The notes below the pieces were generated by a model, which saw nothing but the letters and a program-made list of their open reading frames with translations, ran no database searches and was not told where the DNA came from. A program made the translations under genes and the position numbers. From positions 3,038,001 to 3,102,000 of the forward strand of contig NZ_CP042429.1 of the NCBI RefSeq assembly GCF_007970465.1: a DNA stretch of 64,000 nucleotides. The letters run 5' to 3'. Below, piece after piece: positions 20,073-30,200 of this stretch (within the stretch, counting starts at the first letter, position 1; every line of letters starts with the position of its first letter). Origin of the DNA: Corynebacterium nuruki S6-4 (GTDB lineage Bacteria; Actinomycetota; Actinomycetes; Mycobacteriales; Mycobacteriaceae).

Positions 20073-21418
20073 CGTGACGTCCCCTGCGACGACCGCCGTG
20101 ACGGCCGCCGACGGTTGCCGTGATCCCGCCCGCCGTGGTCCCGGTCGGGACGGGGACGCCGTGCCGGTGCGGTGGCGGACGCGGCCCCCTGGACCTTCAG
20201 CGGCTTACCGACACGGTCACCGATGCCCTCCGGCAGACCGAACTCGGTGAGGAACTCCGGGGAGGAGGAGAACCACCGGGGCGGATCGGGGTGCCCGAGG
20301 TGGAGCGTCTCGTCGATGGCCTGCCACCGGGTCACCTCGTCCCAGCCGACGAGGGTGACCGCGACGCCGGAGTGGCCGGCACGGCCGGTGCGCCCGATGC
20401 GGTGGACATAGGTCTTGTCATCCTCGGGAACCTGGTAGTTGATGACGTGGGTGACATCGTCGACGTCGATACCCCGGGCGGCGACATCGGTGGCGACCAT
20501 GATGTCCACCGTGCCCTCCCGGAACGCGGCGAGGGACTGCTCGCGGTCCTTCTGCCGCATGTCGCCGTGGACCGCCCCGACCCGGAAACCCAGGTCGGCG
20601 AGGTCGTTGGCGACCATCGCCGCCTGCCGCTTGGTGCGGGCGAACACGATGGTGCGGCCGCGGCCCGGGGTCTGCAGGAGCCGGGCGAGCACGCTCATCC
20701 GGTCGAGCTTGTGCGACTGGAAGACGGTCTGTGTGGTGGTCGCGTGGGTGGGCTGGGCGTCGGTCGTGTCCGCCCGGATCCGGACCGGGTGGTCCATGAA
20801 TCCCCGGCTGAGCGCGACGATCGGCCCGGGCATCGTCGCGGAGAAGAGCATCGTCTGCCGGTGCGGGGCGGTCTGCGCCATGATCGCCTTGACGTCGTCG
20901 AGGAAACCCTGGTCGAGCATTTCGTCGGCCTCGTCGAGGACGAGGATCTCGACGTGGGACAGGTCGAGCAGCTGCTGGCGGGACAGGTCGAGCAGCCGGC
21001 CGGGCGTCCCGACGACGATGTCGGTGCCGTGGGCGAGGGCCTCGGTCTGCTTCTCGAAGGGGACGCCACCGTAGATGGTGGTCACCGTGAGCGGCAGATG
21101 CGCGGCGGCGTCCGACAGGTCCTCGGCGACCTGGATGCACAGTTCCCGGGTGGGGACGACGACGAGGGCACGGACGGTCCCGTCGGGGGCGGTCACGTCC
21201 GCGTCGTCGAAGACACGGTCGAGCAGCGGGACGCCGAATCCGAGGGTCTTGCCCATGCCGGTCCGCGCCTGGCCGATGAGATCCTTGCCGGTGAGCGCGA
21301 TCGGGAGGGTGCGCTCCTGGATGGCGAAAGTACGGTCGATGCCCTTCTCGGCGAGAGCGTCCACGATTTCGGCGGCCACCCCGAGTTCCGTGAATGTGGG
21401 CCGGGCCTCGTCCGCCAT
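20069..21418 (-). CDS. rhlE: DEAD-box ATP-dependent RNA helicase (RhlE/CsdA-type)
   Basis: A 449-residue DEAD-box helicase, likely acting in RNA decay or ribosome assembly. The motifs are in order: Q-motif around FAIQERTLP, motif I ARTGMGKT, Ia PTRELCIQVA, II DEAD in VLDEADEMLD, III SAT, V TDVAARGIDV, VI HRIGRTGRAG. The C-terminal tail is Arg/Asp/His-rich and disordered-looking. The start at 21418 has GGAAAGG about 10 bases upstream on the minus strand. The next gene downstream is the coupled beta-propeller protein; upstream and divergent is the DUF3107 gene. M. tuberculosis Rv3211 (rhlE) has the same neighbours. Confidence 0.93.
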   Translation of the reverse strand: MADEARPTFTELGVAAEIVDALAEKGIDRTFAIQERTLPIALTGKDLIGQARTGMGKTLGFGVPLLDRVFDDADVTAPDGTVRALVVVPTRELCIQVAEDLSDAAAHLPLTVTTIYGGVPFEKQTEALAHGTDIVVGTPGRLLDLSRQQLLDLSHVEILVLDEADEMLDQGFLDDVKAIMAQTAPHRQTMLFSATMPGPIVALSRGFMDHPVRIRADTTDAQPTHATTTQTVFQSHKLDRMSVLARLLQTPGRGRTIVFARTKRQAAMVANDLADLGFRVGAVHGDMRQKDREQSLAAFREGTVDIMVATDVAARGIDVDDVTHVINYQVPEDDKTYVHRIGRTGRAGHSGVAVTLVGWDEVTRWQAIDETLHLGHPDPPRWFSSSPEFLTEFGLPEGIGDRVGKPLKVQGAASATAPARRPRPDRDHGGRDHGNRRRPSRRSSQGTSR

Positions 21419-21473
21419 CGTGTGTCTGCCTTTCCTACCGTCCGCCTGGTCACCGCGCTGAGCCGCGCGGCGC

Positions 21474-21479
21474 TATGAT
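21474..21479 (+). promoter_or_regulatory. -10 element of the DUF3107 gene
   Basis: TATGAT lies 68 bases upstream of the ATG at 21547, in the gap between the divergent rhlE and DUF3107 genes. No good -35 is seen, which is common for corynebacterial promoters. A long leader would result. Confidence 0.5.
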
Positions 21480-21546
21480 GGTCCACGTTACAGCGCGTAT
21501 TCACATCCGCGAAAGCACACTTAAGGAAAGGCGTGGAGAGACCCGT

Positions 21547-21771
21547 ATGGATATCAAGGTCGGTTTCGTCAGCTCCCCCAGGGACCTCGTCATCAACAGC
21601 AAGGACGAGGACCGGGACGCGCTCCTGGGCCGCGTCGAAGAGTTCCTCGGCAAGGACAGCGGAGTGCTGAAGCTCGAGGACTCGAAGGGTGCGGTGGTCG
21701 TGGTCGTCCGCGAGCAGGTCGCCTACATCGAGGTCGGCGCCGCCGTGGCCCGCGCCGTGGGGTTCATCTGA
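21547..21771 (+). CDS. DUF3107 family protein
   Basis: A 74-residue protein of unknown function conserved across actinobacteria (Rv3208A, TB9.4, in M. tuberculosis). It opens MDIKVGFVSSPRDLVI, has an Asp/Glu-rich helix (DEDRDALLGRVEEFLG), and ends with two strands, GAVVVVVREQVAYIEVG and ARAVGFI, suggesting a small alpha/beta cytosolic fold. GGAGAG at 21534-21539 lies 7 bases before the ATG. The DUF3152 gene starts 4 bases after its stop, so the two are co-transcribed. Confidence 0.88.
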   Translation: MDIKVGFVSSPRDLVINSKDEDRDALLGRVEEFLGKDSGVLKLEDSKGAVVVVVREQVAYIEVGAAVARAVGFI

Positions 21772-21775
21772 TCGC

Positions 21776-22849
21776 ATGGGGTCTGACGACCACGCTCCCG
21801 GTCCACTGCACCGGGAGCGTTTCACTGTGCCGCCGGTGCGGCACAGCCGCCCGGACACGGATCCGGGACGTGACGCGGCCCTCGCGGCACAGGAGCGGGC
21901 GACCCGCGAAGCCGAACAGCGCCGTCGCCGGTGGATGGGGGCCAGCGCCGTGCTCGGTTTCCTGCTCGTCGTCGCCGTCAGCGTGATGGTCGTCATCGAG
22001 GTGGCCCACACCGGTGACGATGAGGCCGGGCCAGCCCCGGACGTCGTCGGGACGGCGACGTCCGGCGGATCGTCGCCCGGTCCGTTGCCCGGGGTCCCGA
22101 CCGGTGACCACGTCGGTGCACTGCCCGACGGCCCCCGGGTCTCCCGGGAGGGTAAGGAGACCTGGCACGGGGTCGGCACCCCGGGCGCCCACGCGGGCAG
22201 CACAGGCGGCAAAGACGGCAAGGACGGCGAAGACAGCACAGAGGGAGTCCGGACCTGGAGCTACGTGGTCGAGGTGGAGGACGGCGCCGACACCGCCACA
22301 TTCGGTGGCGGGGACGCCTTCTCCGCGACCGTCGACGCGACCCTGTCCGACCCGCGGTCCTGGATCGCCGGTGGGAAGGTCGCCTTCCGGCACGTCAGCG
22401 TGCACGGACCCGAGACCCCTGATCTGCGGATCCGGTTGACCACGCCGACGACGACCGCGCAGTTGTGCGGCAGCGAGATCGACCTGGAGACCAGTTGCTT
22501 CCTCGGCTCCGGCGCCGTCGGCGGGGCCGGTGACACCGCCGGTGAAGGCACCGTGATCATCAACCTGGCCCGCTGGGTCCGCGGTGCGCTGCCCTTCGCC
22601 GGCGACCTCGGCTCCTACCGGCAGTACGTCGTCAACCACGAGGTCGGCCACGGTATCGGCTACGCCCGGCACCAGCCCTGTCCGTCGGACGGCGCGCTGG
22701 CTCCGATGATGATGCAGCAGACACTCAGTCTGTCCAACCGTGACCTGGCGCGGCTCGACGGGGAGGACGGCAGTTACCCGGATGAACAGAGCACCTGCCG
22801 GATGAACGCCTGGCCACACCCGGAGGGTTCCGCGGCGGCCGACCGCTGA
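21776..22849 (+). CDS. DUF3152 membrane-anchored zinc-protease-like protein
   Basis: A 357-residue protein: basic N terminus (RATREAEQRRRRW), one TM (GASAVLGFLLVVAVSVMVVI, about 55-75), a Gly/Asp-rich linker with a KDGKDGED stretch, then the DUF3152 domain (about 160-345). That domain contains a metzincin-like zinc motif, NHEVGHGIGYARH (HExGHxxGxxxH, first His near 288), followed by a Met-turn-like MMMQQT. Cysteines in LCGSEID, TSCFLG and QPCPSD may pair outside the membrane. Known members (Rv3207c) are uncharacterised; the motif suggests an extracellular metallopeptidase, which is inference. The start at 21776 is 4 bases after the DUF3107 stop. Confidence 0.87.
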   Translation: MGSDDHAPGPLHRERFTVPPVRHSRPDTDPGRDAALAAQERATREAEQRRRRWMGASAVLGFLLVVAVSVMVVIEVAHTGDDEAGPAPDVVGTATSGGSSPGPLPGVPTGDHVGALPDGPRVSREGKETWHGVGTPGAHAGSTGGKDGKDGEDSTEGVRTWSYVVEVEDGADTATFGGGDAFSATVDATLSDPRSWIAGGKVAFRHVSVHGPETPDLRIRLTTPTTTAQLCGSEIDLETSCFLGSGAVGGAGDTAGEGTVIINLARWVRGALPFAGDLGSYRQYVVNHEVGHGIGYARHQPCPSDGALAPMMMQQTLSLSNRDLARLDGEDGSYPDEQSTCRMNAWPHPEGSAAADR

Positions 22850-22873
22850 CCCCCGGCGGCTACCATGGTCGCC

Positions 22874-23908
22874 ATGGTTGATTCGACTCCACCGCCGGAC
22901 AGCATCCGCACGGGATTCCAGGTGGCGCACGCGACCCCTGTCGCCCTCGGTGGTGCGTGGGGTGACGGCTGGCGCTGTGACCGGGCCGTCCTGCTGCCCT
23001 CCGGCGATCCGGCACGCGGCACCTGGACCGCGCGCATCATGGACCGGATCCGGCCGGTGGGGGTGTCGGTGGCACGTCCGCTGCGGTCCAGCGACGGGCG
23101 TTACTCGGTCGGCGGATGGACGGCACGGACGTTCCTGTCCGGCCACCGTGCGCCACGGTTCGATGAGACGGCCGCCGGGATCCTGCGGTTCAACGAGGCA
23201 CTCGTGGACGAGCAGCGTCCGGCTTTCCTCACGGCACCGGTGCCGGTCGCCGACGGGCCGCAGTCGCGGGGCCCGATGGTCTGGGGGGACACGGAACTGT
23301 TCGCCGCCGCGGACGCCGCCGCCTGGGCCGACGACCCGACCGTGTCACTGGCCCCGGTCATGGATCCGACGACGGTACCGCGCGACGATGTGGCCGCGGC
23401 GGTGGAGAAGGCCGCCGGCCTGCTGCTGCTGCGCGAGGAGGTGACCGCCCCGGACCAGCTGGTCCACGGTGACGCCCTGGGATGCACCGTCTACGACGGC
23501 TACGCGGATCCGGCGGTCGTCGACTTCGTCCCCGCCTGGCACCCGACGGCATGGTCGGTCGCCCTGCTCGTGGTGGATGCGCTGGCCTGGGCCAATGCCG
23601 AGGACGCACTGCTGGACCGGTGGCGGCACCTGCCCGATTTCGACCAGATCCTGCTGCGGGCGGTCATCTACCGGCTCTTCGTCCATGCAGTGCTCCCGGA
23701 CAGCACCGCCGAGGCGTGGCCGGGACTCGCCCGGGTGGCCGACATCGTCGCGGTCCGGGCCGGCTCAGCACCCGTGACCGACCCGGGGGAACCGTTGCTG
23801 TCCGGTGGCCGTGCTACAGATGACTCCGGAAGCACAGCCCCGGCGGATACGGCAGGCACGACAGCACAGACGGACGCCGGGCGGACACCGGAGACGACGG
23901 AGGAATGA
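22874..23908 (+). CDS. TIGR02569-family conserved actinobacterial protein
   Basis: A 344-residue cytosolic protein of unknown function found next to adnAB in many actinobacteria. The family start PPDSIRTGFQV is followed by ALGGAWGDGWRCDRAVLLP and VARPLRSSDGRYSVGGWTARTFLSG (positions about 23067-23140). A phosphotransferase-like segment, LVHGDALGCTVYDG with VDFVPAWHP, resembles the HGD and D motifs of aminoglycoside-phosphotransferase-fold kinases, which is inference only. TACCAT at 22861-22866 ends 7 bases before the ATG at 22874, so the nearby upstream ATG at 22865 is rejected. Its stop overlaps adnA's ATG by 4 bases. The last 35 residues are Thr/Ala-rich. Confidence 0.8.
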   Translation: MVDSTPPPDSIRTGFQVAHATPVALGGAWGDGWRCDRAVLLPSGDPARGTWTARIMDRIRPVGVSVARPLRSSDGRYSVGGWTARTFLSGHRAPRFDETAAGILRFNEALVDEQRPAFLTAPVPVADGPQSRGPMVWGDTELFAAADAAAWADDPTVSLAPVMDPTTVPRDDVAAAVEKAAGLLLLREEVTAPDQLVHGDALGCTVYDGYADPAVVDFVPAWHPTAWSVALLVVDALAWANAEDALLDRWRHLPDFDQILLRAVIYRLFVHAVLPDSTAEAWPGLARVADIVAVRAGSAPVTDPGEPLLSGGRATDDSGSTAPADTAGTTAQTDAGRTPETTEE

Positions 23909-26900
23909 CCGTGGGGGACGCCATGGGGGACCGGACAGCACAGGACACGACAGGGACGGCGGACACGACGGCGGCGCGGGAGGAGGCCCGTCGCAACGCC
24001 GAACTGCGCCGCAGGATCGGCTCGGCAGACGACGTCCGCATCCGGCTGGACACCGGCGCTGCGCACACGTCGGGCCCCGTCAGACACTGGGAGGGGCTCG
24101 CCGGCGCCGTGGTCACCGGCGACGACCGGGTCGACCGGGATATGCCGTACGCGGTACTGGGCGGCCCGGGCACCGGGAAGACCTCGCTACTGCTCGACAC
24201 GCTCCTCAATTACCTGCGGGGTGGCGGTGACCCTGCCGGGGTCATGGTCGTCACCCCGTCCAAGGAGGCGGCGACAGAACTGCGCGGCCGGTTGACCGAA
24301 CTGCTGCGCGACGATCCGGACTACGCGGCCACCGGGACCCCGGTGCGCTCGGTGCACTCCTGGGCCTTCGCCCTGCTGCGTGCGGTCACACAGCGCCGGG
24401 GGGATCCGTTGCCACGTCTGATGACCGGTGCCGACCATGACCTGCGCATCAGGGAACTGCTGCGGGGCCAGGCCGAGGACGGGACCGGCCGGTGGCCGGA
24501 ACGGATCCGCCCTGCCCTGCCGCTGGTGGGGTTCGCCCGTCAGCTCCGCGACCTGCTGCTGCGCGCCTCGGAGCGCGGCATCGGCGCGGCGCGGCTGACG
24601 GAACTGGGGCACCGCCACGGGCTGGACATGTGGGTCGCCGCCGGCGACTTCCTCCGCGAGTACGACCAGGTCCAGCGGCTGTCCGGGTCACACAGCCTCA
24701 ACGCGTCCGACCTGCTGCACCGCACACTCGACGAACTCACCGGCACCCCGGACGGCCGGGCGGTCGTCGAGGCGCAGCGGCGCCGGATCCGGCTGGTGCT
24801 CGTCGATGACGCCCACAACCTCGACCCGGCGTCCGGCGCCCTGGTCCGCGCCTTCGCGGTCCCCGGGGTGCGGACGCTGGTCGCCGGGGACCCGGACCAG
24901 TGCGTCTTCCACTTCCGCGGCGCCGACGAGGACTTCCTCACCGGGATGGCCGCCGACCCGGACCACCGGATCGTCCTGTCCCGGACCCACCGGCTCGGCG
25001 CGTCGGCGGTCACGGCGGTGAACCGGCTGGAACGCCGGCTGCCCGCCGCACCGACCCGGGTGCCGCTGCGGGGCGGGGAGTCCGCGGACGGGGCGACGGT
25101 GCCGGACCTGGAGATCCGCCGGGCGCCGTCGGAGACGGCACAACGGCTCGTCGTCGCCGATGCGGTCCGCCGGGCCCGCGCTCTCGACGGCGTGCCCTGG
25201 GACCGTATCGCCGTCGTCGTCCGGTCCACCGGGGAGATCGCCGGTCTGCGCCGCGCCCTGCTCAGCCACGGCGTCCCCGTGAAAGTCGACCCGACGAGCG
25301 TGATTCTCGCCGAGCAGCCGCTCGTCGCCGCACTGCTGCTGGCGTTGGACGCCCTGTCGCGTCCGCTCACCGTCGCCGAGATGCAGCGGCTGGTGGAGAG
25401 CCCGATCGGCGGGGCCGATCCGGTGATGCTGCGCCGGATGGAGCGCGCCGCCGCCCCGGCGGTCGCCGGATCCGGGCTCCGCGCCATGGAGGCGGTCGGC
25501 CTCGTGGTCACCGGGCGTGCGGACCCGCACGAGGCGGAGCGGTGGACCAGCCGCTTCGGCCCCCGCGAACAGCAGGTCCTCACCCGGATCCGGACCGTCA
25601 CCGACGCCGGTCGTGCCGCCCTCGACAGCGGCGGATCGGTGGAGGCGGTGCTCTGGGAGGTGTGGCAGGCCACCGGCCTGTCCACCCGACTGCAGACCCA
25701 GGCGTTGCGGGGCGGCACGCTGGGCTCCCAGGCGGACCGGGACCTCGACGCAGTGATGAGCCTCTTCGACATCGCCGGCGACCTGGTGGAGCGCACCCCG
25801 GCGATCAGCCTGACGACCTTCCTCGACGGGGTCCGGTCCCAGGAACTGCCCACCGGCGGCCGTGACCGGCGCGGGGTCCGTCCCGATGCCGTCGAGATCC
25901 TCCCGGCGCACGCCGCCGCCGGGCGGGAGTGGTCGGTCGTCGTCGTCGCGGGTGTGCAGGAGGACACCTGGCCGGCGGGACCGACGGTCGGCGGACTGTT
26001 CGGTCAGCAGGAACTGGTGGACCTCGCCGACCGCGGTATCGACCCGGCGGTGCCCGTGTCCCGGTCCGCCGCCGCCCTGGCGGAGGAGCGCAGGCTCTTC
26101 CTCCTCGCGGTCTCCCGCGCCACCCGGCGCACCGTGGTGACCGCCGTGTCCTCCGCCGGTGACGAGGCAGCGGTCCCGTCCCGGTTCCTCGACGAGATCA
26201 ACGGGGACACCGTCGCCGACACCGAGGAGGAACCGCTGCCGCACCCCACCGAGGCGACGGTGGACGCCCTGCCCCGCGTCCTCGCGGTCGAACCCCTCGT
26301 CGCCGAGTTGCGCGACGCGGTCTGCGATCCCCGCCGGCCCGGTCACGAGCGGCGTGCCGCCGCAGACAACCTCGCCCGGCTCGCCGCCGCCGGGGTCTAC
26401 GGGGCAGCCCCGGTGACATGGTGGGGGACCGCGGAGCCGTCGTCCACCGGCCCGGCGGTCGCCCACCGCCACGGTGACGCCACCCCGACGGTACGGATCA
26501 GTCCGACGCTGCTGGAGAACCTCGGCGCCGGGGCCACCGGCCCGACCGGCACAGACGCGGCGTGCGACCTGCGGTCCTTCCTCGACCGGCTGCGCAGCGT
26601 CCCGACCACCGAGCCGATGAAGGTCGGCACCATGATCCACGCGGTGGCGGAGGGCTTCGCCGTCGGTCTGACCCTCGGGGAGGCGCAGGAGACCGTCACC
26701 ACCGTGGTCCCGTGGCTCGTCGACGGACCGGAGTGGACCGCCGCCCCGCTCACCGCCAGCTGCCTGGAGGCGGTGGAACGCCTCCACGACTGGTTGGCCG
26801 GCCGGGCCGGCACCGGCCGCACCGTCGAGGTCGAGAAGAAGCTCGAGCACGTCATCGGCCGGACCCCGCCCGACGCGGACGGAACCAGCCTGCCGGTGGT

Positions 26901-27282
26901 CCTCGCCGGCCGGACCGACCGACTGGAGACCGCCGCGGACGGGGCCACCACCGTCATCGACTTCAAGACCGGAAAACACGCGAAAACGAAGGAGGAGGCC
27001 GCGGTGAGCCCCCAGCTCTCGGCCTACCAGCTGCTGATGTCCCTGGAACCCGGCCGGCAGGCGGACGGGGCCATGCTCGTCTACCCGCGGGTCCCGACCG
27101 CCTCGGTGAAGACACTCCAGCAGGGCCGGCTGAGCGACGCCGACCTCGCGGAGTTCCGCGAGGTCGCCCTGGCCGCCGCCGCGCGGGTCGCCGGGCCGGC
27201 CTTCACGGCCACCGACGGGTGCGACGGCACCGAATACGCGTGCCTGTGCCCGGCCTGCCGCGCCGGGGAGCAGGTGGTATAG
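23905..27282 (+). CDS. adnA: AdnA subunit of the AdnAB helicase-nuclease
   Basis: A 1125-residue UvrD-like protein with a C-terminal RecB-type nuclease; with AdnB it resects double-strand ends for recombination in mycobacteria. Walker A is GGPGTGKTS (about 86-94). Motif II reads VLVDDAHNLD, where the usual DExQ Glu is Asp, so this motor may be weak. The nuclease has GRTDRLE and VIDFKTGK (about residue 1018). A Cys in ACDLRSF plus the C-terminal cluster GCDGTEYACLCPAC looks like an iron-sulfur staple. The ATG overlaps the upstream stop (ATGA), but GGAGG at 23899-23903 is better spaced for the GTG at 23911, so the true start may be 6 bases in. Its stop abuts adnB. Confidence 0.93.
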   Translation: MTVGDAMGDRTAQDTTGTADTTAAREEARRNAELRRRIGSADDVRIRLDTGAAHTSGPVRHWEGLAGAVVTGDDRVDRDMPYAVLGGPGTGKTSLLLDTLLNYLRGGGDPAGVMVVTPSKEAATELRGRLTELLRDDPDYAATGTPVRSVHSWAFALLRAVTQRRGDPLPRLMTGADHDLRIRELLRGQAEDGTGRWPERIRPALPLVGFARQLRDLLLRASERGIGAARLTELGHRHGLDMWVAAGDFLREYDQVQRLSGSHSLNASDLLHRTLDELTGTPDGRAVVEAQRRRIRLVLVDDAHNLDPASGALVRAFAVPGVRTLVAGDPDQCVFHFRGADEDFLTGMAADPDHRIVLSRTHRLGASAVTAVNRLERRLPAAPTRVPLRGGESADGATVPDLEIRRAPSETAQRLVVADAVRRARALDGVPWDRIAVVVRSTGEIAGLRRALLSHGVPVKVDPTSVILAEQPLVAALLLALDALSRPLTVAEMQRLVESPIGGADPVMLRRMERAAAPAVAGSGLRAMEAVGLVVTGRADPHEAERWTSRFGPREQQVLTRIRTVTDAGRAALDSGGSVEAVLWEVWQATGLSTRLQTQALRGGTLGSQADRDLDAVMSLFDIAGDLVERTPAISLTTFLDGVRSQELPTGGRDRRGVRPDAVEILPAHAAAGREWSVVVVAGVQEDTWPAGPTVGGLFGQQELVDLADRGIDPAVPVSRSAAALAEERRLFLLAVSRATRRTVVTAVSSAGDEAAVPSRFLDEINGDTVADTEEEPLPHPTEATVDALPRVLAVEPLVAELRDAVCDPRRPGHERRAAADNLARLAAAGVYGAAPVTWWGTAEPSSTGPAVAHRHGDATPTVRISPTLLENLGAGATGPTGTDAACDLRSFLDRLRSVPTTEPMKVGTMIHAVAEGFAVGLTLGEAQETVTTVVPWLVDGPEWTAAPLTASCLEAVERLHDWLAGRAGTGRTVEVEKKLEHVIGRTPPDADGTSLPVVLAGRTDRLETAADGATTVIDFKTGKHAKTKEEAAVSPQLSAYQLLMSLEPGRQADGAMLVYPRVPTASVKTLQQGRLSDADLAEFREVALAAAARVAGPAFTATDGCDGTEYACLCPACRAGEQVV

Positions 27283-30200
27283 ATGACGCACCTCGACCCG
27301 ACGGCCCTGATCGACCCGGTGGAACTGTCGCAGCAGTGGCTGCGCCAGGAGTACGCCCCCACACCCCAGCAGGCGGCGGTGATCGGCGCCTCTGCCGGCC
27401 CCACTCTCGTCGTCGCCGGTGCAGGGGCCGGCAAGACCGAGACCATGGCGGCCCGGGTGGTGTGGCTGGTCGCCAACGGTCTCGTCCTGCCCGAACAGGT
27501 GCTCGGCCTGACCTTCACCCGCAAGGCCGCGCGGGAACTCGGGGTCCGGATCCGGTCCCGGCTGCAGGCACTGGCGGCGTCCGGGCTCGTCGACGACCTG
27601 CCGGCCGATGACCCCCGGCGCCGTGCACTGCAGGCGATCACCCCCACCGTCGCGACCTACGACTCGTACGCCGGCGACATCGTCCGCGAGTACGGACTGC
27701 TGCTGCCGATGGAGCCGGCCGGGCGCATCATCACCGACACCGAACGCTGGATGATCGCCCGTGACGTGGTGCTCTCCCGCACCGAGGGGTTCACCACCCA
27801 CCGGTCGGTGCCGTCGATCATCGATGACATGCTCGAACTCAACGACGGCATGGACAACCACCTCGCCGGCGCCGACGAGGTCGACGAGGAATGCCGGATC
27901 ACCGCCGTCGAACTCGACGGCCTGCCGGACCGCGACGGCAAGGTGCTCAAGGGTGTCGACGGCCGGCTGACCGCCATCGGCGACGCCCTGACCTACCGGC
28001 GGGAACTGCTCACCGTCGTCGCGGACTACCGTGCCCGGCTGTCGGAGATGAACCTGCTGACCTTCGGGCAGCAGATGTCGAAGGCCGCCCAGCTCGTCGA
28101 CGCCCACCCCGAGGTCGGGGAGGCGCAGCGCCGCCGGTTCCGGGTGGTCATGCTCGACGAGTACCAGGACACCGGCCATGCCCAGCGGGTGCTGCTGCGC
28201 GGACTGTTCGGCGGCGGTGCGGACCCCGACCTCACCGTCACCGCGGTGGGCGACCCGATGCAGTCCATCTACGGTTTCCGCGGGGCGACCGCGGCGAACC
28301 TCGCGCACTTCCGCACCGATTTCCCGGTGGCGGACCCGGCGTCAGACCCGGCCGGTGACGGTGCACCGACGCCGGCACCCCGACTGGAACTGACGACCTC
28401 CTGGCGCAATCCGGCCCGCGTGCTGGACCTGGCCAACACCGTCTCGCGCTGGTCGATGGCGGACGGCGCCGGCGGGAGCGGTGCCGGTGGAGACGATGCC
28501 GGTGACGGCACCGGTGCCCCGGTCTCCCCGCTGGTCTCCCGGCCCGGCGCCGGCACCGGCGAGGTGAAGGCCGCCTGGTTCGACACCCGCGAGGAGGAAC
28601 TCACCTGGCTCGCCGATGACCTGGCGGACCGCTACCGCAACCGGGACACCTCCGCCGGGGCCGCCCCGTTCTCCGCGGCGGTCCTGCTGCGCAAGAACGC
28701 CGAGGCCCGCCCGCTCCACGACCTGCTCGTCGAGCGCGGCGTCCCGGTCGAGACGACCGCGGGCCCCGGCCTGCTGGAGGTCCCGGAGGTCGCGGACGTC
28801 TACGCGACGCTCCGGATCCTCGTGGATCCCGCCGACGATATCGCCCTGCTCCGGCTGCTCACCGGGGTGCGGTGGAACATCGGGGCGGCGGACCTGCAGG
28901 CCCTGGCGCGCCGGGTGGACCAGTTGTCGCAGCGGGACCGGCGGTACCGGCAGCACAGCCCGGGCGCTGATGCCGCCGACGGCGCTGACGGCGCCGGTGC
29001 CGTCGATGTCGTCGATGGTGCGGAGAACACCGGCCTCACCGCGCTCGTCACTCCGCAGCCCGGGGATTCCCCGGCGATGGCCGGCGTCCGCCGCCGCCTC
29101 GCCGAGATCGACCGGGACGCCGCCCGGGTCCCCGTCGGCCTCGCGGAGGCACTCGCCGACCTGCGCGGTATGACGGAATTCGGGATGAGTGACGAGGGGG
29201 TGCGACGGTTGTCCGATCTCGGACGCGAACTGCGGTATCTGCGCCTCCAGTCGCTCGGGAAACCGTTGCCGGACCTCATCGCCGACATCGAGCAGATGAC
29301 CGGGGTCCGCACCGAGGTCCTCACCCGCTACCACCGCGAACCCGGCCGGTCGATCGGCACCAGCCACCTCGACCGCTTCGCCGAGGTCGTGCGGTCCTTC
29401 GCCGACCTCAGCACGGCCTCACCGGGCGCCCTGGTGGACTACCTGCGCTCGGCCGAGGAACGGGAGAAGGGGCTCGAGGCCGGTGAGGTGGAGGTCCTCA
29501 CCGACTGCGTCCAGCTGCTCACCGTGCACAAGGCGAAGGGACTGGAATGGGACATCGTCGCCGTCCCGCACGCCACCCGGGCAACCTACGCGGACGCCGT
29601 GAAACGGCCGACCGTCACCTCGTGGACGACCAACGCCCGCGTCCTGCCGTCCGGACTGCGCGGGGATGCCACCGATGACCCGTCGGACACCACCGGCATG
29701 CCGGTGCTCGACCTGTCGGACGTGGTGGACCGTAAGGGCGTGGTCGAGGCGGAGGACCGCTTCAAGGAGCAGCTCGGCGTGCACGACGCGAAGGAGGACG
29801 ACCGGCTGTTCTATGTCGCCCTCACCCGCAGTCGACGGGTCCTCCTCGTCTCCGGGGCGGCCTTCAACGGCACCGCGAAAAAGCCGGTCGACCCGTCGGT
29901 GGCACTCACCCTGATCCGCGACCGGCTCGCGGCGACGGCCCCGGAATGCGTGGTGACCTGGTCGGACCTGGGGATGGTGTACTCGAAGGCGGAGCTGAAA
30001 CGGCTGGAGAAGGGACCGCACCACCGGGAGGATGCGGTGATGGTCCCGGCATCCCCGGCGGCACGCAACGACCTCGTCGCCGACGTCGTCCGGGTGATCC
30101 CCACCCCACCTCCGGCCCGGTGGCCGCGGCCCACGCTGACCGAGCGGCAGCCCGGTGTGGCGGACGGCACCGGTCTCGTCACCGCAGCAGGAGAGACGAC